DNA from: Actinomadura sp. KC06 | GTDB taxonomy: Bacteria > Actinomycetota > Actinomycetes > Streptosporangiales > Streptosporangiaceae | Assembly: GCF_004348735.1 (NCBI RefSeq) | Contig: NZ_SMKT01000018.1 | Location: 1-64,000, forward strand | DNA: 64,000 nt | Reading direction: 5' to 3' | Part shown: positions 53,405 through 59,766 of the stretch, piece by piece | Numbering within the stretch: the first letter of the stretch is position 1 | Layout: the number at the start of each line of letters is the position of its first letter | Translations under genes and position numbers: made by a program | Notes under the pieces: model-generated | Databases searched by the model: none | What the model was told of the DNA's origin: nothing | Seen by the model: the letters and a program-made list of their open reading frames with translations, nothing else

Positions 53405-54880
53405 TCAGCCCGGGACCGGGAACGCGACCGGGCTGCGGTGACCGTCGCGGTCGACGGCGCGGACGCCGAAGAACGCGTTGTCCTTGGACAGGTCGATCTT
53501 GACCCCGGTGACGTTCCCGACGGGGATGACGTGCGTCCAGTCGGGGCTGGTCGTCTCCCGCCACACGACCTCGTACCCGGCGAGGTCCGGCTCGGCGCCG
53601 CGGTCCCAGACCAGGTCGGTGTCGTTGGTGAGCTCGCTGGTGCGGACGCGGGCGTTCTTCGGCGTCCCGGGCGCCTGGGCGAGCGACCACAGCGCGGCGG
53701 CGTTCACCTTGGCGACGCGGGCGATGTACGCGAAGTCGCAGAACTCGGGCAGGTCGCCGTACTGCTTGCCGTCCTCGACGCGGACGTCCTGGTGCTGATG
53801 GGCGTAGTCCTCGTGGGGCTCGGTGAAGCGCGCGGCGGGGTAGTCCTGCTCCAGGTAGCCGATGTGGTCGCCGCCGCGCAGGTAGCGGTCGCGGCGGTAG
53901 ATCGTCCGGACGTGCATGCCGGTCGCGTCGTTGTCGGCGACGGACGAGACGAACCGGGCGAGCTGCCGGGACGGGGAGTCGTTCTCGCCGCCGACCGAGC
54001 GCCGCACGTCGCCCTCGCCCGGGGACTCGGCGGTCGGCACGCCCTCGGCGAACAGCCGCAGCGAACGGGGGTCGCGGGTGCCGTCGTCGGCGGTGCTGCT
54101 GCCCACGATGTCGTTGGTGAACATGCCCTGCACGTCGGCGCCGGCCGTCCTGTACTGCTTCGCCTGGTATCTGGCCCCGTACAGGCCCTGCTCCTCGCCG
54201 GCCACGGCGGTGAAGACGAGGGTGGCCTCAGGGCGGCGCTTCGCCATCACCCGGGCCAGCTCCATGACGACCGCCACGCCGGACGCGTCGTCGTCGGCCC
54301 CGGGCGCGTCCGCGGTGGCGTTCATGACGTCGGTGACCCGCGAGTCGTAGTGGCCGGACACCACGTAGATCCGGTCGGGTGTCGCCGATCCGCGCAGCGT
54401 CGCGACGACGTTGGTGATGCGGGTCGCGGTCGGGATGCGCGGCCCCGGCTCCTGGACGTACGACTGCAGCTCGGCGGTCATCCGCCCGCCGGACGCGGCG
54501 GCGTAGCGCTTCATCTCCGCGAGGATCCAGTCGCGGGCGGCTCCGATGCCGCGCTCCGGATCGTCCTGGACGGACAGCGTGTGCCGGGTGCCGAAGCTCA
54601 CCAGCTTCCGGACGATCGCCTCGATGCGGTCCTGGTCGATCTCGCGCAGCAGCGCCCGCAGCTCGGCGTCCGGCCGCTGGTCGGTGACGGGCTTGCCGGG
54701 GCCGTCCGGCCAGCCGCGCTCCTTCGCCGCCGCGGGCGCGGCGGTCAGCGCGACACCGGCGCCGGTCGCGGTGACGGCGGCGGCCGCCGTCGACAGGGAG
54801 AGGAACGTCCTGCGGCTGGCGGCGGTCCGCGTCGGCTCGGTGGGGGGCGTGTTGTCGGCGGGGGATGCGTTAGTGGCCAC
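53405..54880 (-). CDS. Tat-exported M28 family zinc aminopeptidase
   Basis: A 491-residue protein from GTG 54880. A twin-arginine signal (SRRTFLSLSTAAAA) ends near TAAPAAA. The M28 peptidase domain has zinc ligands and catalytic acids in VVSGHYDSRVTD, GADDDASGVAVVMEL and VAGEEQGLYGARY. The last 100 residues look like a fibronectin-III-type domain. It should act outside the cell, trimming peptides. An upstream GGAGAAAG supports the start, though ATG 54934 is in frame. Confidence 0.88.
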   Translation of the reverse strand: MATNASPADNTPPTEPTRTAASRRTFLSLSTAAAAVTATGAGVALTAAPAAAKERGWPDGPGKPVTDQRPDAELRALLREIDQDRIEAIVRKLVSFGTRHTLSVQDDPERGIGAARDWILAEMKRYAAASGGRMTAELQSYVQEPGPRIPTATRITNVVATLRGSATPDRIYVVSGHYDSRVTDVMNATADAPGADDDASGVAVVMELARVMAKRRPEATLVFTAVAGEEQGLYGARYQAKQYRTAGADVQGMFTNDIVGSSTADDGTRDPRSLRLFAEGVPTAESPGEGDVRRSVGGENDSPSRQLARFVSSVADNDATGMHVRTIYRRDRYLRGGDHIGYLEQDYPAARFTEPHEDYAHQHQDVRVEDGKQYGDLPEFCDFAYIARVAKVNAAALWSLAQAPGTPKNARVRTSELTNDTDLVWDRGAEPDLAGYEVVWRETTSPDWTHVIPVGNVTGVKIDLSKDNAFFGVRAVDRDGHRSPVAFPVPG

Positions 54881-54963
54881 GCATCGATCTTTCTCCGTAT
54901 CGCGGCGGTGTCCAGGACCAGAGGCGACAGTCATCGCCCCGCCCAGGTGTGGACAATTGCGAT

Positions 54964-55617
54964 ATGGCTTTCATCCACGAGACCACGATGACGCCCGGCA
55001 AGCTGGAGCTGCTCGCGGCATGGCTGCCCGCGCGGCCCTGGTACGCGGGCTCGCTGGACGCGCCCGCGCTGTCAAGGTCCGGAGGCTTCCGGCTCGACGA
55101 CCCGGAGGGCGCGGTCGGGATCGAGTTCATGGTGGTCACGGACACGTCCAGCGGCGCCCCCGTCGCCTACCACGTGCCGCTCAGCTACCGCGGCGCGCCG
55201 CTCGACGGGGCCGATCGGGCGCTGATCGGCACGTCCGAGCACGGTGTGCTGGGACGGCGCTGGGTGTACGACGCCACTCGCGACCCGGTCGCCGTCGGGC
55301 AGCTCCTCGCGCTCCTCCAGGGCCGTGCCGAGCCGCAGCACCAGAGCCGGAGCGACACTCCTGACACGTCCGTCGTCAGCGACTTCACCGGCGACGGGGC
55401 TTCGGCGCTGGTCGCGCTGACGTCCGTCGAGGACGCCCGGCACGGCACCGACGTCACGGTGGAGGCCAAGCCTCACGGCGCGCTGACCATCCGGGTCGTG
55501 CGCGTTCTCCGCGAGAATCAGCCCGGGACGGGCGACGCCCTGGGCTCCGTCACCGCCGAGTGGCGATCACCGGACGGCGGCCGCAGCCGCGGGCCGTTCG
55601 CCGTCCTCACCGCCTGA
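54964..55617 (+). CDS. Stand-alone maltokinase N-terminal cap-like protein
   Basis: A 217-residue protein whose first 115 residues (LELLAAWLPARPWYAGSLD, VAYHVPLSYRGAPLDGADRA, GTSEHGVLGRRWVYDA) match the N-terminal cap domain of mycobacterial maltokinase Pep2. The kinase domain is absent; the remaining 100 residues are unassigned. Such orphan caps exist in actinomycetes without known function. Start 54964 (MAFIHETT) is chosen on resemblance; ATG 54949 is possible. Confidence 0.72.
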   Translation: MAFIHETTMTPGKLELLAAWLPARPWYAGSLDAPALSRSGGFRLDDPEGAVGIEFMVVTDTSSGAPVAYHVPLSYRGAPLDGADRALIGTSEHGVLGRRWVYDATRDPVAVGQLLALLQGRAEPQHQSRSDTPDTSVVSDFTGDGASALVALTSVEDARHGTDVTVEAKPHGALTIRVVRVLRENQPGTGDALGSVTAEWRSPDGGRSRGPFAVLTA

Positions 55618-55638
55618 CCCCCAGCGATTCCGGGTCAG
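55614..55638. terminator. Hairpin containing both convergent stop codons
   Basis: CTGACCC at 55614-55620 and GGGTCAG at 55632-55638 pair around an 11-base loop. The stem includes the TGA of the cap-like gene and the stop of the cupin gene on the other strand, an economical shared terminator. Confidence 0.5.
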
Positions 55639-55997
55639 TGGGCGCCGGCCTTGGCGTATTCGCCGATGCCGCCTCCGAAGTCGAACGCGACGCACGGCTC
55701 GTCGCCGACGACCCACGCGTCATGGCCGGGCGACACGACGAACACGTCGCCGGGACCGACCTCCCCTTCGGCTCCGTCCTTCGTGCGAATGCGCATCCGT
55801 CCCTGGACGATGTAGCCGTTGTGGTGCACTTCGCAGAGGTCGGTGCCCGCGATCTCCTTCACGGACTCCGTCCAGCGCCACCCGGGCTCGAACGTCGCCT
55901 TGCCGAACACCAGCCCGGACAGGTTGACGAGTTCGAGGTGCCCCTTGGACATGTCGCGCCGGTCGTCCGGCTTGTCGATGCTCTTGATCTCCAGCAT
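55635..55997 (-). CDS. Cupin domain protein
   Basis: A 120-residue single-cupin protein. Cupin motif 1 includes EVHHNGYIVQGRMRI and motif 2 VGPGDVFVVSPGHDAWVVGD; metal-binding His residues are partly kept. ATG 55997 has AAGGGGG upstream, so the longer frame from 56054 is not used. Function is unknown: small-molecule binding or isomerase. Confidence 0.8.
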   Translation of the reverse strand: MLEIKSIDKPDDRRDMSKGHLELVNLSGLVFGKATFEPGWRWTESVKEIAGTDLCEVHHNGYIVQGRMRIRTKDGAEGEVGPGDVFVVSPGHDAWVVGDEPCVAFDFGGGIGEYAKAGAH

Positions 55998-56085
55998 GAT
56001 GGGTCCCCCTTTCACCATCAGTTCCACGCTTGCACCGGCCCTGACCTGCGTCAAGGCATCCGAACACCCGATATGAAGAGGCGAC

Positions 56086-56685
56086 GTGGAGTATTTCTTC
56101 TACTGCCGTGACCGGCCGGAGAGCGCGGCGCTGCGTTCGGAGCTGGTCGAGGCCCACTGGACGTTCATGGACCGCTACGCCGAGACGATGATCGCGCGCG
56201 GCCCCACGCTCACGCCGGACGGCACGGCGGCGACCGGCAGCCTCCACATCGTCGACCTGCCCGATCCGGCGGCCGCCCGCGAGTTCGCGTTCGACGAGCC
56301 CAACTACCAGGCCGGTGTCTACCGCGAGGTCCTCGTCCGCCGCTGGCGGAACGTGCTGGGCCGCACGATGTGGGAATTCACCGGAGCGGTCGCCGGATAC
56401 CAGCGCTTCCTGATCCTCGCGCAGGCCAAGCCGGAGACGGGCGCGTCCCGCGATGCGCTGGACGAGGCGCACCACGGCTACCTCGACCGCGGGTACCGCG
56501 AACGCCTCATCGCCTACGGCCCGCTCTTCTCCGAGGACGGCGCCGAATGGACGGGCACCGCCCTCCTGGTCGAACTGCCGGACCGGGCCGCCGCCGAGTC
56601 CCTGATGGCGGACGAGCCCTACGCCCGGAACGGCCTGTACGAGACCGTCGAGATCCATCCCTGGGAATTCGGCGGCCGCAGGTGA
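56086..56685 (+). CDS. Tandem YCII-domain protein
   Basis: A 199-residue protein made of two YCII-like halves (about 1-90 and 105-195). Each has the helix region (HWTFMDRYAETMIARGPTL, then HHGYLDRGYRERLIAYGPLF) and the closing YxxGVYREV / YARNGLYETVEI motif. Single-domain relatives are about 95 residues, so this is an internal duplication or fusion. GTG 56086 is the start. Biochemical role unknown. Confidence 0.82.
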   Translation: MEYFFYCRDRPESAALRSELVEAHWTFMDRYAETMIARGPTLTPDGTAATGSLHIVDLPDPAAAREFAFDEPNYQAGVYREVLVRRWRNVLGRTMWEFTGAVAGYQRFLILAQAKPETGASRDALDEAHHGYLDRGYRERLIAYGPLFSEDGAEWTGTALLVELPDRAAAESLMADEPYARNGLYETVEIHPWEFGGRR

Positions 56686-56728
56686 TCTCGGTCTAACGGC
56701 CGGGCGTCCCGCGACGTATCGTCGCATC

Positions 56729-57373
56729 GTGATGCTGCTTTCGGTCAACATCGGCAAACCCCGGACGAACCCCTGGAACAAGGCCCCGACGACGGGCATC
56801 GACAAGCGGCCGGTCGAGGGCCCGGTCATGGTCGCCGCTCCGGAACCCACGGCGTCAGGAGCGGTCGGCCTGGCCGGCGACAGGACGTTCAGCGCCGGTC
56901 ACGGCGGGCCCGACCAGGCCGTCTACGCCTACGCTCGCGAAGACCTCGACTTCTGGCAGGACGAACTCGGCAAGCCCCTGCCCGACGGCGTCTTCGGCGA
57001 GAACCTCACCACCACCGGAATCGACGTCAACGGCGCCCTGATCGGCGAGAGGTGGCGGCTGGGCTCCAGCGTCGTCCTGGAGGTGAGCTGCCCGCGGATT
57101 CCCTGCCGCACCTTCCAGGGCTGGCTGGACGAGGAGGGCTGGATCAAACGGTTCACCCAGACGGCCCGTCCCGGCGCCTATCTGCGCGTGATCGAGCCAG
57201 GCGAGATCCGCACCGGCGACCCCGTCGAAATCGTGTACCGGCCCCAACACGACGTGACGGTGGCCGTCGCCTTCCGAGCCCTCACCAGCGAATCCGAACT
57301 GCTGCCGCGGCTGCTGCCGATTGACGCCCTGCCAGAGGAACAGAAGGCCAAGGCCCGTCGGCGCATCGCCTGA
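56729..57373 (+). CDS. MOSC domain protein (YiiM-like)
   Basis: A 214-residue protein with the MOSC core: HGGPDQAVYAYAREDLDFW, GVFGENLTTTGID and the conserved Cys in CPRIPCRTFQGWL, which binds molybdenum cofactor sulfur in relatives. A helical C-terminal extension matches YiiM. Likely reduces or detoxifies N-hydroxylated compounds, by family. Start GTG 56729 or the adjacent ATG 56732. Confidence 0.87.
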   Translation: MMLLSVNIGKPRTNPWNKAPTTGIDKRPVEGPVMVAAPEPTASGAVGLAGDRTFSAGHGGPDQAVYAYAREDLDFWQDELGKPLPDGVFGENLTTTGIDVNGALIGERWRLGSSVVLEVSCPRIPCRTFQGWLDEEGWIKRFTQTARPGAYLRVIEPGEIRTGDPVEIVYRPQHDVTVAVAFRALTSESELLPRLLPIDALPEEQKAKARRRIA

Positions 57374-57388
57374 GCGCAGGGGAAACAG

Positions 57389-57424
57389 ATCGGCCCGGCC
57401 CGGACGCGTCCGGGCCGGGCCGAT
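57389..57424. terminator. 36-bp perfect palindrome between convergent genes
   Basis: ATCGGCCCGGCCCGGACG is followed immediately by its exact reverse complement, giving an 18-bp stem with no spare loop bases. It lies between the MOSC and AhpD-like genes and should terminate both. Confidence 0.8.
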
Positions 57425-57446
57425 GCCCCCGCGGCTCGGCCGGGCC

Positions 57447-57935
57447 TCAGCTCGCGATCGCCGCCGCGAACATGCCGGGCTCGTACGAGCCGCCCTGCAT
57501 GCGCGTGATCACGCCGAGCCGGTTGGCCGCGTTGACCTGGGCGATCAGGGAGACGAGCGCGGCGATCTGGTCGTCGTCGTAGTGCTCGCGCACGTCGGCC
57601 CAGGTCTCGTTGGACACGCCGTGGTGGGAGTCGGCGAGCCGGGTGCCCTCCTCGGCGAGCGCCAGCGCGGCACGCTCCGGCTCGGTGAACACGGCGGACT
57701 CGCGCCAGGCGGCGACCAGGTTGAGCCGGAGGGCGGTCTCGCCGGCCGCCGCGGCCTCCTTGGTGTGGAGGTCGACGCAGAAGCCGCAGCCGTTGATCTG
57801 GCTGGTGCGCAGCGACACCAGTTCCTGCGTGGTCCTCGGCAGCGTCGACTGGTGGATCATCAGTCCGGCGTTGCCGAACCGCTTGGAGTACCTGGCGCCG
57901 AACTCGTTGCTCATCAGGTCGATACGGGATTCCAT
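57447..57935 (-). CDS. Carboxymuconolactone decarboxylase/AhpD-like protein, ECF41 partner
   Basis: A 162-residue AhpD-fold protein. The redox pair is Cys-x2-Cys in INGCGFCVDLHTKEA, with the proton-relay His three residues later. Family members reduce peroxiredoxins or related thiols. GAGGAG precedes ATG 57935. It is divergent from an ECF41 sigma gene, the classic arrangement, and its upstream region has an ECF41-like promoter at 58029-58003. Confidence 0.9.
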   Translation of the reverse strand: MESRIDLMSNEFGARYSKRFGNAGLMIHQSTLPRTTQELVSLRTSQINGCGFCVDLHTKEAAAAGETALRLNLVAAWRESAVFTEPERAALALAEEGTRLADSHHGVSNETWADVREHYDDDQIAALVSLIAQVNAANRLGVITRMQGGSYEPGMFAAAIAS

Positions 57936-58002
57936 GACGTCTCCTCGCTAAAGGTCTTGAGCGCCGCCGCCGTCCGGTTTCGCGGCGTCCTGACGACATG
58001 GA

Positions 58003-58029
58003 GACCCCGCTCGTCCGGGCCCTGTGACG
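58003..58029 (-). promoter_or_regulatory. ECF41-type promoter for the AhpD-like gene
   Basis: On the minus strand CGTCACA (58029-58023) is followed by exactly 16 bases and GGTC (58006-58003). The known ECF41 consensus is TGTCACA-N16-CGTC, so this matches six of seven and three of four bases with ideal spacing. Confidence 0.65.
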
Positions 58030-58064
58030 TCCCCGTCCATGTGACCTGCGCCACCGGCAGGGGA

Positions 58065-58091
58065 TGTCACACCACGGCGGGGGCCGGAGTC
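58065..58091 (+). promoter_or_regulatory. ECF41-type promoter for the sigma gene itself
   Basis: TGTCACA at 58065-58071, 16 bases, then AGTC at 58088-58091: a full -35 match and three of four at -10. It lies 43 bp before the sigma factor ATG, implying autoregulation. Confidence 0.72.
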
Positions 58092-58133
58092 TTGTGGGTG
58101 GGACGATCGTCAGCGAACGGGGAGGAACCGTCC

Positions 58134-59045
58134 ATGAACGAGCCGGAGCAAAGCGGCGACGGCCGTCCGGACCCCGCCACCGGGACGTTCATCGCCCACC
58201 GCAACCTGCTCTTCACCGTGGCCTACGAGCTGCTCGGCTCGGCCGCCGACGCGGAGGACGTCCTCCAGGAGACCTGGCTCAGGTGGACGAAGGTCGATCT
58301 CGCGACGGTGCGGGACCGGCGCGCCTACCTGGTCCGGATCACCACCCGCCAGGCGCTCACCCGGCTGCGGACCCTCGGCCGCCGCAAGGAGACCTACGTC
58401 GGCCCCTGGCTGCCCGAGCCGCTGCTGACCGCGCCCGACGTGGCGGAGGACGTCGAGCTCGCCGAGAGCGTCTCGATGGCGATGATGCTGGTGCTGGAGA
58501 CGCTCACGCCGCTGGAGCGGGCGGTGTTCGTGCTCCGCGAGGTGTTCGACTTCGGGTACGACGAGATCGCGGGGGCCGTGGAGAAGAACCCGGCCGCCGT
58601 CCGGCAGATCGCCCACCGGGCGCGGGCCCATGTCGCCGCGCGCCGTCCGCGCGGGGCGGCCTCGCCGGACGAGACCCGGGGCGCGCTCGAGGCGTTCCAG
58701 CGGGCGCTCGAGACGGGCGATGTGCAGACCCTGCTCGACGTCCTCGCGCCGGACGTCGTCGTGATCGGGGACGGGGGCGGCGTCAAGCAGGCCGTGCTGC
58801 AGCCCGTCGTGGGCGCGGACAAGGCGGCCCGCCTGTTCACCGGGGGCCTCGCCAAGGTCGACGCCGTCCTGACGGTCGAGCCGGTGCAGATCAACGGCGG
58901 CCCGGCGCTGCTCCTCCGGCTCGACGGGGAACTCGACGGCGTCCTCGCCATGCGGTTCGACGACGGCCTGGTCAGCGGCTGCTACTACGTGCGCAATCCC
59001 GAGAAGCTGTCGCGGGTGGAGCGCGAAACCGCGGTGACCCGCTGA
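58134..59045 (+). CDS. ECF41-type sigma factor with SnoaL-like C-terminal domain
   Basis: A 303-residue sigma factor. Sigma-2 (LLGSAADAEDVLQETWLRW) and sigma-4 (FDFGYDEIAGAVEKNPAAV) flank a linker with the ECF41 signature GPWLPEPLL at about residue 90. The C-terminal 110 residues are SnoaL-like with the DGGG motif (here DGGGV) and RNPEKL near the end, which in this group modulate core polymerase binding in place of an anti-sigma. GGAGGA precedes ATG 58134. Its likely target is the divergent AhpD-like gene. Confidence 0.94.
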   Translation: MNEPEQSGDGRPDPATGTFIAHRNLLFTVAYELLGSAADAEDVLQETWLRWTKVDLATVRDRRAYLVRITTRQALTRLRTLGRRKETYVGPWLPEPLLTAPDVAEDVELAESVSMAMMLVLETLTPLERAVFVLREVFDFGYDEIAGAVEKNPAAVRQIAHRARAHVAARRPRGAASPDETRGALEAFQRALETGDVQTLLDVLAPDVVVIGDGGGVKQAVLQPVVGADKAARLFTGGLAKVDAVLTVEPVQINGGPALLLRLDGELDGVLAMRFDDGLVSGCYYVRNPEKLSRVERETAVTR

Positions 59046-59068
59046 CCGACCCGTCCTGGCTCGGCCAA

Positions 59069-59098
59069 GACCCGGGGGCCTGGGACGGCCCCCGGGTC
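59069..59098. terminator. 12-bp hairpin terminator
   Basis: GACCCGGGGGCC and GGCCCCCGGGTC pair perfectly around the six-base loop TGGGAC, between the convergent sigma and BP74-like genes. Confidence 0.8.
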
Positions 59099-59115
59099 GG
59101 CGAGTGTCGCGCGGA

Positions 59116-59571
59116 TTACGCGGGGATCTCTCGCAGGACGCGCGAGCCCCACGGGCACCAGGTCAGGCCGGGAAGGAACGCGCCGCCCGCCTCGTCGAGG
59201 TGCTCTTCGACGTAGGAGATGGACGCGTCGCAGACCTCGGTGGCGATCTCGAAGAACTGGATCGTGGCCGGGTCGAGGTGGTAGCTCCAGCCGGGGTTGT
59301 ACGGCGCCGGCTGCTTGACGATCTTGCCCATGACCTGCGGGTTGTCGGTGGCGGTGCCGTTGATCAGGTCCCGGGCGTGCTGGATCTCGGCGGGATCGGT
59401 GAGTTGAATGACGGCCTCGTCGTCGCCGGCCATGTCGGTGAAGACGAAGTACGCCGCGGCCGACGGGGCGGCGTCGGCCGGACGGGCCGCGGCCACGACC
59501 AGCAGCGCGGCTAAGGCCAGGGCCACGGCTCCCGCGATCGCTCGCGGGCCCTTGATCGTCATCTGCTGCAC
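59116..59571 (-). CDS. Secreted BP74-like domain protein with TTA codon
   Basis: A 151-residue exported protein. A Sec signal peptide ([21 protein letters not shown]) ends near residue 35. The mature part resembles the BP74 N-terminal domain known from amoebal calmodulin-binding protein and actinomycete relatives: [58 protein letters not shown], with two cysteines. GTG 59571 has GGAGGT five bases upstream, better than ATG 59562. Leu20 in the signal is encoded by the rare TTA (59514-59512). Function is unknown. Confidence 0.78.
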   Translation of the reverse strand: MQQMTIKGPRAIAGAVALALAALLVVAAARPADAAPSAAAYFVFTDMAGDDEAVIQLTDPAEIQHARDLINGTATDNPQVMGKIVKQPAPYNPGWSYHLDPATIQFFEIATEVCDASISYVEEHLDEAGGAFLPGLTWCPWGSRVLREIPA

Positions 59572-59766
59572 GGGTTACCTCCGGTGGGTCGTGAAGAGAT
59601 CACGGGGTGCTACGGCTTGATCATCACATGGCCGGGACGGTGTCCCCCGGCGTCCGCCGGACGGCCCTCGGCGCCTCGCCGGCGGCCCTCCGCATCGACC
59701 TGCCCGCTAACCTCGGAGCCAGGTCCGATTCCGGTCATTCCACCCGTTCTCAAGGGCCCTGGGTGG

